Below, in pieces: positions 5,345-12,935 of a DNA stretch of 19,300 bases. The DNA comes from Betaproteobacteria bacterium (lineage in GTDB: Bacteria; Pseudomonadota; Gammaproteobacteria; Burkholderiales; Casimicrobiaceae), in assembly GCA_005888955.1 (NCBI GenBank), contig VBCS01000033.1:1-19300 (forward strand), read 5' to 3'. Every line of letters begins with the position of its first letter. Within the stretch, counting starts at the first letter, position 1. Made by a program: the position numbers and the translations under genes. The notes below the pieces were generated by a model, which saw only the letters and a program-made list of their open reading frames with translations, was not told where the DNA came from and ran no database searches.

Positions 5345-7255
5345 TTACCCGATCTGCTCGAGCTTGCCCTGGAGTTCGAGCCACCGGGCTTCCGCACGTG
5401 CGAGCTGCCAGCTGAGATCGCCCTGGCGCTCGAGCATCGTGATCAAGCTCTCCTTGTTGCTCTCGGCGTAGGCGTCGGCGGACGCGAGCAACGTTTCGAG
5501 CTCGCGCTTTTCCGCCTCGAGAGCCTGCAACTCGGCTTCGACATCGGCGAGCTCGTGCTGCAGCGGCTTCCGCAGCTCGGCAAGCCGCTGACGCTCGGCA
5601 GCCTCGGAGCGTTTCTGTGCCCTGCGGTCGGGCGCGGATCCGTCCGTCACCTTCTCACGTCGAGCGGCGACATCGCGCCCGCGCCTTGCCCGGACCCAGT
5701 CGCGATAGTCATCGAGATCGCCGCCGAACGGCGCGAGAGCGCCGTCGGCCACCAGCCACAGCTCGTCGGCGGTCGCGCGCAACAGGTGCCGGTCGTGGGC
5801 GACGACGATGAGCGCGCCTTCGTAATCCTGCAATGCCTCGGTCAACGCTTCGCGCATCTCGATGTCGAGATGATTCGTCGGCTCATCGAGCAGGAGGAGA
5901 TTCGGCCGCTGCCGCACGAGCAGCGCGAGAGTGAGCCGCGCCTTCTCCCCGCCGGAGAATTCCGCGACCGGCGCGGACACGCGCTCGCCGCGAAAGTCGA
6001 AGCCCCCGAGGAAATCGCGCAGCTCCTGCTCCCGCGTCGCCGGCTCGAGCCGCCGCAGGTGCCAGAGCGCGCTCTCTTCAAGGCGCAGCTGCTCGAGTTG
6101 ATGCTGCGCGAAATAGCCGATGCGCAATTCCTGCGCGGTCAGCCGTTGTCCGGCGAGCGGCGCAAGCTCGCCCGCGATCGCAGAGAGTAGCGTCGATTTG
6201 CCCGCGCCGTTGGGACCAAGCAGCCCGATACGCTCTCCAGGGAGAATCGCCCAATCGACTCCGCTGATGACGGCCTTGCCCGCGTAGCCGAGCGTCGCGC
6301 GGTCGAGCTTGACGAGCTGTCGCGCATGGATCTCAGTCGCGGGAAACGCGAACGAGAACGGGCTGTCGACGTGCGCCGCGGCGATGAGCTCCATGCGCTC
6401 GAGCGCCTTGATGCGGCTTTGCGCCTGCTTGGCCTTGGTTGCCTTGGCGCGAAAGCGGTCGATATACGACCGCAGGTGCGCAATCTGCCGCTGCTGCTTG
6501 GCGTATGCGGCCTGCTGTTGTGCCAGCTCATGCGCGTGCTCGCGCTCGAATTGCGAGTAATTACCGGTGTAGACCCGCAGCTGGCGGCCGTCGAGATGGA
6601 CGATCGACGTGACGACCGCGTCGAGAAAATCGCGGTCGTGCGTGATCAGCAGCAAAGTTCCAGGGTAGCGCTGCAGCCACTCCTCGAGCCAGAGCACGGC
6701 ATCGAGATCGAGATGGTTGGTCGGCTCGTCGAGCAGGAGCAGGTCCGAGCGCGTCATCAGCGCTTGCGCCAGGTTGAGCCGCATGCGCCAGCCGCCGGAG
6801 AAGCTGGCGACCGGATCGCCATGGCGCGTCGCGGCGAATCCGAGGCCCGAGAGCAGGCTGGCGGCGCGGGCGCGCGCGCTGTAACCGGCGATCGCCTCGT
6901 AGCGCTGATGCAACTCCGCGAGATGCTCCCCGGCAGTGCCCGGATGGGCTTCGGCGTCAGCCAACGCGCGCTCTACGGCGCGGAGCTCCATGTCGCCGTC
7001 GAGTACGAATTCGATCGCGGCGGCCATCACGGGCGGCATCTCCTGCGCAACGTGGGCGATCACCCACGATGGCGGCAGGGATACCTCACCCGCTTCGGCA
7101 TCGATCTCGCCGCGAAGCAGCGCGAACAGCGACGACTTGCCGCTGCCGTTGGGGCCGATCAGCCCTACGCTGTGTCCGGGGTGCACGGTCAGCGCCGCGT
7201 TTTCGAGCAGGCGCTTGTTGCCGCGAGCGAGCGTGAGCTTATTTATTCGGATCAA
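5345..7255 (-). CDS. yheS: ABC-F ATPase YheS
   Basis: The 636-residue soluble protein has two ATP-binding cassettes and no membrane helices, which defines the ABC-F class that acts on ribosomes. Cassette 1 has Walker A GPNGSGKS (residues 34-41), signature FSGGWRMRLNLAQ and Walker B LLLLDEPTNHLD. The linker contains SYIDRFRAKATKAKQAQSR and ALERMELI, closely like E. coli YheS. Cassette 2 has GPNGAGKST, FSGGEKARLTLAL and LLLLDEPTNHLD. The C-terminal ~100 residues form a charged coiled coil. Length matches E. coli YheS. The start is TTG (7255-7253), reading LIRINKL; no nearer ATG preserves this N-terminus. It follows xth by 45 nt on the same strand and is probably co-transcribed with it. Uup is an alternative name seen in annotation, but the linker fits YheS better. 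Confidence 0.92.
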   Translation of the reverse strand: MIRINKLTLARGNKRLLENAALTVHPGHSVGLIGPNGSGKSSLFALLRGEIDAEAGEVSLPPSWVIAHVAQEMPPVMAAAIEFVLDGDMELRAVERALADAEAHPGTAGEHLAELHQRYEAIAGYSARARAASLLSGLGFAATRHGDPVASFSGGWRMRLNLAQALMTRSDLLLLDEPTNHLDLDAVLWLEEWLQRYPGTLLLITHDRDFLDAVVTSIVHLDGRQLRVYTGNYSQFEREHAHELAQQQAAYAKQQRQIAHLRSYIDRFRAKATKAKQAQSRIKALERMELIAAAHVDSPFSFAFPATEIHARQLVKLDRATLGYAGKAVISGVDWAILPGERIGLLGPNGAGKSTLLSAIAGELAPLAGQRLTAQELRIGYFAQHQLEQLRLEESALWHLRRLEPATREQELRDFLGGFDFRGERVSAPVAEFSGGEKARLTLALLVRQRPNLLLLDEPTNHLDIEMREALTEALQDYEGALIVVAHDRHLLRATADELWLVADGALAPFGGDLDDYRDWVRARRGRDVAARREKVTDGSAPDRRAQKRSEAAERQRLAELRKPLQHELADVEAELQALEAEKRELETLLASADAYAESNKESLITMLERQGDLSWQLARAEARWLELQGKLEQIG

Positions 7256-7300
7256 GGTACGGCGTTGACGAGTGGAAAGCGTCGCAGCAGCTTTACACCG

Positions 7301-8077
7301 TCAACACAACTCGAAGTCGTAGTCGATGATTAACGGCGCATGATCGGAAAAGCGCCGGTTCTTGTAAATCGACACCGCATGAGCCGTGACCGCAATGCCC
7401 GGGGTCGCGATCTGGTAGTCGATGCGCCAGCCGACGTTCTTTGCCCACGCCTGGCCGCGGTTCGACCACCAAGTGTAATGTCCGGGCTCCTGATTGACGC
7501 GGCGGAAAACGTCGACGAAGCCCACTTCGTCGAAGACCCGTGTCAGCCAGGCCCGCTCCTCGGGCAGGAAGCCGGAGTTCTTCTGGTTGCTGCGCCAGTT
7601 CTTGAGATCAATCGCCTGATGCGCGATGTTCCAGTCGCCGCAGAGAATGATCTCGCGCTTCTGCCGGCGCAGCTCGAGCAGATGCGGCAGGAACTTCTCC
7701 AGGAAGCGGAACTTCGACGCCTGCCGATGCGGACCTGCGGATCCCGATGGCAGGTAGACGCTGGCGATGGCGAGCTTGCCGAAATCGGCTTCGAGATAGC
7801 GGCCTTCGCCGTCGAATTCGGCGGAGCCGAAACCGGTGGTTACCTTGGGCTTCGGCTTGGCGTAGAGCGCGACACCCGCGTAACCCTTGCGCGAGGCGGA
7901 CAGGAAGAAGCCGTGGGCCTTGCGCGGCGCCAGCAGCGGGCGCGGGACCTGGGCCGCGCCGGCCTTGATCTCCTGCAGGCATACCACGTCCCAGGGCTCG
8001 ACGCGCGCGAGCCACCGCGAGAGGCCCTTGCGCTGGGCCGAGCGGATGCCGTTGACATTGAGCGTGACGATGCGCAT
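7301..8077 (-). CDS. xth: exodeoxyribonuclease III
   Basis: The 258-residue protein belongs to the exonuclease III/AP endonuclease family. It incises DNA at abasic sites and degrades 3' ends in base excision repair. Catalytic and metal-binding elements are visible: Asn7 in LNVNGIRS, Glu36 in CLQEIK, the Tyr of VYLPSGS, the Asp and Asn of CGDWNIAHQ, and the terminal Asp-His of FSDHAPLI. The block DLKNWRSNQKNSGFLPEERAWL is strongly conserved in proteobacterial members. The ATG at 8077 begins MRIVTLNVNGIR exactly as in the family. It is divergent from pyrE with 73 nt between the starts, and upstream of yheS on the same strand. Confidence 0.95.
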   Translation of the reverse strand: MRIVTLNVNGIRSAQRKGLSRWLARVEPWDVVCLQEIKAGAAQVPRPLLAPRKAHGFFLSASRKGYAGVALYAKPKPKVTTGFGSAEFDGEGRYLEADFGKLAIASVYLPSGSAGPHRQASKFRFLEKFLPHLLELRRQKREIILCGDWNIAHQAIDLKNWRSNQKNSGFLPEERAWLTRVFDEVGFVDVFRRVNQEPGHYTWWSNRGQAWAKNVGWRIDYQIATPGIAVTAHAVSIYKNRRFSDHAPLIIDYDFELC

Positions 8078-8118
8078 GAGGCGGAGTCGGGCGCTGCGAG
8101 GCGCGCGCGGAGTTTACA

Positions 8119-8142
8119 GGTAAAATACGCTCCGTTTTTACC
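8119..8142 (+). promoter_or_regulatory. pyrE promoter -10 within an inverted repeat
   Basis: TAAAAT at 8121-8126 is a good -10 element 25 nt before the pyrE ATG; no convincing -35 is seen. GGTAAAA (8119-8125) is an exact inverted repeat of TTTTACC (8136-8142) around a 10-nt spacer, so the -10 lies in one arm. The arms could be an operator, or the downstream T run with the short leader could matter for initiation. The rest of the 73-bp xth-pyrE gap shows nothing I recognise. Confidence 0.45.
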
Positions 8143-8150
8143 CTACGTCG

Positions 8151-8795
8151 ATGAGCCAGTTTCGCCACGATTTTCTCGCTTTTGCCTTGGCATGCGAAGT
8201 GCTTCGATTCGGTCAGTTTGTGACCAAGGCGGGGCGCAAGACACCGTATTTTTTCAACGCCGGCCTATTCAACGACGGCGACAGCCTGCGCCGCCTCGGA
8301 CGGTTCTATGCCGAGGCGTATCTGGCCTCCGGGATCGCCGGCGATCAGCTGTTCGGGCCGGCCTACAAGGGCATCAGCCTGGCGGCCGCGACCGCGATTG
8401 CTTTGGCCGAAAAAGGGCACAATCTGCGGTACAGTTTCAATCGCAAGGAGGCCAAGGACCATGGCGAAGGCGGCGTGATCGTCGGCGCGCCGCTGCAGGG
8501 GCAAGTCCTGATCGTCGACGACGTGATTACCGACGGCGGGGCGAAGCGAGAAGCGATCGAGCTGATCCGGGCGAACGGCGCCAACCCCGCAGGCGTGCTG
8601 ATCGCGTTTGATCGGATGGAGCGCGGACGCGGCGAGCGTTCGGCGGTGCAGGAGCTCACGCGCGAGTTCGGGCTGCCCGTCATCGCGATCGCGACCCTCG
8701 AGGATTTGCTGGCGTTCCTCGCCGGGCGCCCGGAGCTCGAGGCGCAGGCCGCTGAAGTGCGTGCGTACCGGGAACAATACGGGGCGACGGCGTGA
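8151..8795 (+). CDS. pyrE: orotate phosphoribosyltransferase
   Basis: PyrE converts orotate and PRPP to orotidine 5'-phosphate in pyrimidine synthesis. The 214-residue product matches the usual length of 213. Visible family blocks are GRKTPYFFNAGLF (residues 28-40), FGPAYKGISLA, YSFNRKEAKDHGEGG (flexible catalytic loop with Lys and His) and the C-terminal AYREQYG. The PRPP-binding motif is VLIVDDVITDGGAKRE, with Asp123-Asp124. Its phosphate loop reads TDGGAK where E. coli has TAGTAI. The acidic pair and loop glycine are kept, so activity is expected. The ATG at 8151 gives the normal N-terminus. A DUF4124 gene follows after about 40 nt and may share the transcript. Confidence 0.95.
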   Translation: MSQFRHDFLAFALACEVLRFGQFVTKAGRKTPYFFNAGLFNDGDSLRRLGRFYAEAYLASGIAGDQLFGPAYKGISLAAATAIALAEKGHNLRYSFNRKEAKDHGEGGVIVGAPLQGQVLIVDDVITDGGAKREAIELIRANGANPAGVLIAFDRMERGRGERSAVQELTREFGLPVIAIATLEDLLAFLAGRPELEAQAAEVRAYREQYGATA

Positions 8796-8837
8796 CCAAA
8801 AGGCCACGGCGCACGCACCGGATCAAAAAGGGTGGAA

Positions 8838-9617
8838 ATGATCGGAATCGAGCAGGCAAACTCAGTGGGGCAGCGGCCGCGGGCGCGCTTTGCCCTCCGC
8901 GCGATTGCGGCGTTCATCGCGGCGGTCTTCGCCGGTACTGCAGCGGCGGCGGGCACCTACAAATGGACCGACGAACAGGGCGTCGTGCATTACAGCGACA
9001 AGGCCCCTGCCGAAACCCCCGCCAAGGGCGCGACCGTGCTCGACAAGCAGGGCCGGCAGGTGAAGAAGATCGATCCTCCGCTGACGCCCGAGCAGATCAA
9101 GGCCATGTCGGACGACGAAGAGCGAGCGCGCGCGCTCGCCAAGGCGAAGGACGAACAGGCGCGCAAGGATCGGGCGCTGATGCAGTCCTACACCAGCGAA
9201 AGCGAAATCGACATCGCCAGGAACCGCGCGATATCGACCCTCGAGTCGCAGATAAAGTCGGCAGAAATCTTCAGCGCCGACCTTGCGCGCCGGCAGAAGA
9301 ACATTGCCAAGCAGAAGGCGAGCTATGGGAGCAAGCCGATTCCGATCGAACTCGAGCGCGAATCCACGGCTGTCGACAATGAGCTCTCGCACCAGACCAT
9401 TCTGATCCGGCAAAAGCAGGAAGAGCTGACACTGGTCACCGCCAAGTACGACACGATCAAGCAGCGCTGGCGCGAGATCCTTGCCGATCAGCAACGCGCC
9501 GCAGCTGCCGCAGCCGAGTTGGAGGCGGCCAAGGCGCAGAATCCGCCGGCGTCGGCGAAGCCCGGTGCGCCAAAGCCGGTGACGACCGCCCGCCCGGCGT
9601 CGACGACCAACAAATAG
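8838..9617 (+). CDS. secreted DUF4124 domain protein with coiled coil
   Basis: The 259-residue protein has a basic N-region (RPRARFALR), a hydrophobic segment at about residues 21-35 and small residues AAAAG at a likely signal-peptidase site near 38. A DUF4124 module follows: TYKWTDEQGVVHYSDKAP, typical of short proteobacterial periplasmic proteins of unknown role. Residues of about 85-225 are charged and heptad-like, suggesting a long coiled coil with SYTSESEIDIARNRAISTLE in its middle. The tail is Ala/Pro-rich (PPASAKPGAPKPV). ATG 8838 is chosen because AAAGGG lies about 6 nt ahead; an in-frame GTG at 8832 is the alternative. The role is unknown. Confidence 0.8.
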   Translation: MIGIEQANSVGQRPRARFALRAIAAFIAAVFAGTAAAAGTYKWTDEQGVVHYSDKAPAETPAKGATVLDKQGRQVKKIDPPLTPEQIKAMSDDEERARALAKAKDEQARKDRALMQSYTSESEIDIARNRAISTLESQIKSAEIFSADLARRQKNIAKQKASYGSKPIPIELERESTAVDNELSHQTILIRQKQEELTLVTAKYDTIKQRWREILADQQRAAAAAAELEAAKAQNPPASAKPGAPKPVTTARPASTTNK

Positions 9618-9696
9618 GCGCGGGTCGGCGAGCGCTCCGGCTCGGCGGTGTGCTCATCCTGGGCTACGCGTCTGGTGAGCGCGCGGTCAGACCTGC

Positions 9697-9702
9697 GATA
9701 AT
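9697..9702 (+). promoter_or_regulatory. probable ettA promoter -10 (GATAAT)
   Basis: The 119-bp gap between the DUF4124 gene and ettA contains TGCGATAATCGCA (9694-9706), a perfect 6-bp inverted repeat around one base. It embeds GATAAT, five of six matches to the -10 consensus. A weak CTGGTG (9672-9677, 19-nt spacing) is the only -35 candidate. This would give a leader of about 28 nt that lacks an obvious Shine-Dalgarno sequence. Confidence 0.4.
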
Positions 9703-9736
9703 CGCACCCTTCGGTTTCTCGCATCGCGTTCCCCCG

Positions 9737-11367
9737 ATGGCGCAATACGTCTACACCATGAACCGGGTGGGCAAGCTCGTGCCCCCCAAGCGAGTCATCC
9801 TCAAGGACATCTCGCTCTCCTTTTTTCCCGGCGCCAAGATCGGCGTGCTGGGGTTGAACGGCTCGGGCAAGTCGAGCCTGCTCAAGATCATGGCCGGTGT
9901 CGACCACGAATACGAGGGCGAGGCGACGCCGATGCCGAATCTGCGCATCGGATTCCTGCCGCAGGAGCCGCGCCTCGATCCCGCCAAAACCGTGCGCGAG
10001 TCGGTCGAGGAGGGGATGGGCGACGTGCTCACCGCGAAGACGAAGCTCGACGAGATCTACGCCGCGTACGCAGAGCCCGACGCAGATTTCGAAGTGCTCG
10101 CCGCGGAGCAGGCGAAATACGAGGCGATCATCGCCGCGCAGCCGCCGCGCTGCGCCTCCCGCCCTGGGACTCGAAAATCGAGAAGCTCTCGGGCGGCGAG
10201 AAACGCCGCGTGGCGCTCTGCCGCCTGCTGCTGTCGAAGCCGGACATGCTGCTCCTGGACGAGCCGACCAACCACCTCGACGCCGAGAGCGTCGAGTGGC
10301 TCGAGCAGTTTCTGCAGAAGTTCCCCGGAACAGTGATTGCCGTGACGCACGACCGGTACTTCCTCGACAATGCCGCGGAATGGATCCTCGAGCTCGACCG
10401 CGGGTACGGCATTCCATGGAAGGGCAACTACAGCTCGTGGCTGGAGCAGAAGGAACAGCGTCTCGCGAACGAGGCGAAGCAGGAAGATGCGCGCATCAAG
10501 GCGATGCACAAGGAGCTCGAGTGGGTCCGCACGAACGCCAGGGCGCGGCAGGCAAAGAACAAGGCGCGGATTTCCCGCTTCGAGGAACTTTCATCCTACG
10601 AGCACCAGAAGCGCAACGAAACGCAGGAGATCTTCATCCCGGTTGCCGAGCGCCTGGGCGATGCCGTCATCGAATTCAAGCATGTGAGCAAGGGTTACGG
10701 CGACCGGCTGCTCATCGACGATTTGAGCTTCATCGTTCCGGCAGGCGCGATCGTCGGGGTCATCGGCCCGAACGGCGCCGGCAAGACGACGCTGTTCCGC
10801 ATGATCACAGCGAAGGAGAAGCCTGACAGCGGCGAAATCGTCGTCGGTTCGACCGTGCAGCTCGCGGTCGTGGATCAGACGCGCGAGTCGCTTCCCGACG
10901 ACAAGACCGCGTGGGAGGCTATCTCGGGCGGACAGGATATTCTGACCGTCGGCAGGTTCGAGATGCCGTCGCGCGCGTATCTGGGCCGCTTCAATTTCAA
11001 AGGCGCCGACCAGCAGAAGAAAGTCGGCGCGCTCTCGGGCGGAGAGCGCGGCCGGCTGCATCTCGCCGCGACGCTGCTCAAGGGCGGCAACGTGCTGCTC
11101 CTCGACGAGCCGTCCAATGACCTCGATGTCGAAACGCTGCGCGCGCTCGAGGACGCGCTGAACGAATTCGCAGGCAGCGCGCTCGTCGTGTCGCATGACC
11201 GTTGGTTCCTCGACCGCATCGCGACGCATATCCTCGCCGCCGAGGACGATTCGAAGTGGGTGTTCGTCGAAGGCAACTACCAGGGCTACGAGACGGACAA
11301 GAGAAGGCGGCTCGGCGAGGAAGGCGCCCGCCCGCACCGGCCGCGATACAAGCCGCTGATGCACTAG
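9737..11367 (+). pseudogene. ettA: energy-dependent translational throttle protein EttA, frameshifted by internal loss
   Basis: EttA is an ABC-F ATPase that binds the ribosomal E site and gates the first peptide bonds according to ATP/ADP. The start MAQYVYTMNRVGKLVPPKR is diagnostic. The 5' frame has Walker A GLNGSGKS (39-46) and runs to KYEAIIAA near 10136. The 3' frame resumes at about 10141 with ALRLPPWDSKIEKLSGGEKRR and carries Walker B LLLLDEPTNHLDAESVEW, the arm region, cassette 2 (GPNGAGKTT; LSGGERGRLHLA; LLLLDEPSNDLD) and a normal C-terminus ending RYKPLMH. Relatives have about 12 more residues (of the type GSDTEQQLEIA) at the junction. A loss of roughly 34-37 nt therefore breaks the frame. 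As written it makes a truncated cassette 1. Upstream frame extension to 9650 is not supported by the family start. Confidence 0.9.
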
Positions 11368-11487
11368 TCGTAGGGCCCAATTTATTCGGCCCCCGATGGG
11401 AATACGTCACGCCGCGTGCGAATGAATTCGCACCTACGATATCGTCGCCTTTGCGGTAGGTTTTCGGAGGGCCGAATTTATTCGGCC
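11368..11487. repeat. cluster of three REP-like palindromes, copy B
   Basis: The 131-bp gap between the convergent ettA and gatB is largely made of three related units. Unit 1 (11368-11392) is TCGTAGGGCCCAATTTATTC followed by GGCCC, a stem with one mismatch. Unit 2 (11416-11439), in reverse orientation, is GTGCGAAT-GA-ATTCGCAC then CTACGA, with a perfect 8-bp stem. Unit 3 (11464-11487) is TCGGAG then GGCCGAAT-TT-ATTCGGCC, also a perfect 8-bp stem. The shared core is CGAAT-NN-ATTCG. The head is GTAG (units 1 and 2) or GGAG (unit 3), the two tetranucleotides known for RAYT-linked REPs. Units 1 and 2 form an inverted pair like that at 4345-4407. They may act as a bidirectional transcription end, as REPs can; that is inference. 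Confidence 0.75.
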
Positions 11488-11498
11488 ATCGCGGGTGG

Positions 11499-12935
11499 TC
11501 AAGCGCCGAGCTTCTTCCTAAGGATCGCGTTGACCTGCGAAGGGTTGGCCTTGCCTTTGGTCGCGGTCATGACCTTGCCGATCAGCGAGTTGAACGCCTT
11601 TTCCTTGCCGGCCTTGTATTCGGCGACGATCGGTGCGTTCGCGGCGATAACTTCATCGACGGTCTTGCCGATCGCGCCAGCGTCGGAGATCTGCTTCAGG
11701 CCTCGGGCGACGATGATTGCATCGGCGTCGCCGCCGCATTCGCCGGCCCACATCGCTGCCAAGACGTCCTTAGCAACTTTGTGGCTGATCGTTCCCTTGA
11801 ACGGCCCGGTATGGGCAATTAGTTGAGCGAGTTGGGCTGGTGAGACCGGTGAATTCTCAATGTCGGTTTGGTGGTTATTGAGGAACGCACCAAGTTCGTT
11901 GATGACCCAGTTTGCCACTGACTTGGCGTTGGCGACATCTGGGCTCTGCGACAGATATGGAACGTTTGGAATTCCCGCGAGCTCGGCGAGAGTCTGCTGG
12001 AAGTAATCTCCGGTCGCACGCGTCGATGTGAGCGCGGTCGCATCCTCCGGGAGCAAGAGATATTCCTTCTCGAATCGAGCCTTCATTGCCACGGGCAACT
12101 CCGGTAAGTCTGCCTTCACGCGTTCGATCCACGCCTCGTCGATGACCAGCGGCGGCAGGTCGGGATCGGGGAAGTAGCGGTAATCCTGCGCGTCTTCCTT
12201 GGTGCGCATGGAGCGCGTCTCGTCAAGGTCGGGATCGTAGAGCCGCGTTTCCTGCTCGACGGTGCCGCCGTCTTCGACCACCTGGATCTGGCGGCGGACC
12301 TCGAATTCGATGGCGTGCTGCAGAAAGCGAAAGCTGTTCACGTTCTTGATCTCGCAGCGCGTGCCGAGCTTCGCATCGCCTGCTTTGCGCACGGAGACAT
12401 TCGCATCGCAGCGGAAGTTGCCTTCCTGCATGTTGCCGTCGCAGATGCCGATCCAGCGCACGAGCGTGTGCAGCGTCTTCGCATAGGCGATCGCCTCCTC
12501 CGCGCTGCGCATGTCGGGCTCGGAAACGATCTCGAGCAGCGGCGTGCCGGCGCGATTCAAGTCGATGCCGGTCATGGCGGACGCCGCCTGACTCAAGCCT
12601 TCGTGCAGCGACTTGCCGGCATCTTCCTCGAGATGCGCGCGGGTGAGGCGCACGGTTTTCACGCCGTCCTTGGTGGTGATGGTGATCGATCCGCCCTGCA
12701 CGACCGGAATCTCATATTGCGAAATCTGATAGCCCTTCGGCAGGTCGGGATAGAAGTAATTCTTGCGCGCGAACACGCTGCGCTTGTTGATTGTCACGCC
12801 GGGCAGCGCGATATCAACCGCGGAGGCCTGCGTGTTCGGTGGCGCGCCGAACGCCGTCGACGCACCGGAAAAGATCTTCGACCGGGTCGAAAGCTGCGTG
12901 TGCGTCTCCAGCCCGATGACGACTTCCCAGCTCAT
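11499..12935 (-). CDS. gatB: Asp/Glu-tRNA amidotransferase subunit B, short in-frame internal loss
   Basis: GatB is the kinase/tRNA-binding subunit of GatCAB, which phosphorylates and amidates Glu-tRNA(Gln) or Asp-tRNA(Asn). The 478-residue product has MSWEVVIGLETHTQLSTRSK, FARKNYFYPDLPKGYQISQY, HLEEDAGKSLHE, DLNRAGTPLLEIVSEPDM, FRCDANVSVR and YRYFPDPDLPPL. The YqeY-like tail ends KANPSQVNAILRKKLG. Between Val47 and Thr48 (12794/12795) relatives carry about 21 further residues (LPVLN-GAVERAI-FGLAIG type), part of the conserved N-terminal cradle; here they are missing in frame, exactly about 63 nt. A region near 11820-11940 is about 52% GC against roughly 65-68% elsewhere and carries about a dozen extra residues around GIPNVPYLSQSPDV. 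The ATG overlaps the gatA stop by 4 nt. A sequence error at residue 47 is possible. Confidence 0.92.
   Translation of the reverse strand: MSWEVVIGLETHTQLSTRSKIFSGASTAFGAPPNTQASAVDIALPGVTINKRSVFARKNYFYPDLPKGYQISQYEIPVVQGGSITITTKDGVKTVRLTRAHLEEDAGKSLHEGLSQAASAMTGIDLNRAGTPLLEIVSEPDMRSAEEAIAYAKTLHTLVRWIGICDGNMQEGNFRCDANVSVRKAGDAKLGTRCEIKNVNSFRFLQHAIEFEVRRQIQVVEDGGTVEQETRLYDPDLDETRSMRTKEDAQDYRYFPDPDLPPLVIDEAWIERVKADLPELPVAMKARFEKEYLLLPEDATALTSTRATGDYFQQTLAELAGIPNVPYLSQSPDVANAKSVANWVINELGAFLNNHQTDIENSPVSPAQLAQLIAHTGPFKGTISHKVAKDVLAAMWAGECGGDADAIIVARGLKQISDAGAIGKTVDEVIAANAPIVAEYKAGKEKAFNSLIGKVMTATKGKANPSQVNAILRKKLGA

Noticed and set aside
6326..7333. Long open frame on the plus strand opposite yheS (about 335 codons)
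   Set aside because: It lies wholly antisense to a gene with clear ABC-F motifs. Its composition is that of a GC-rich shadow frame, and no family resemblance was seen.
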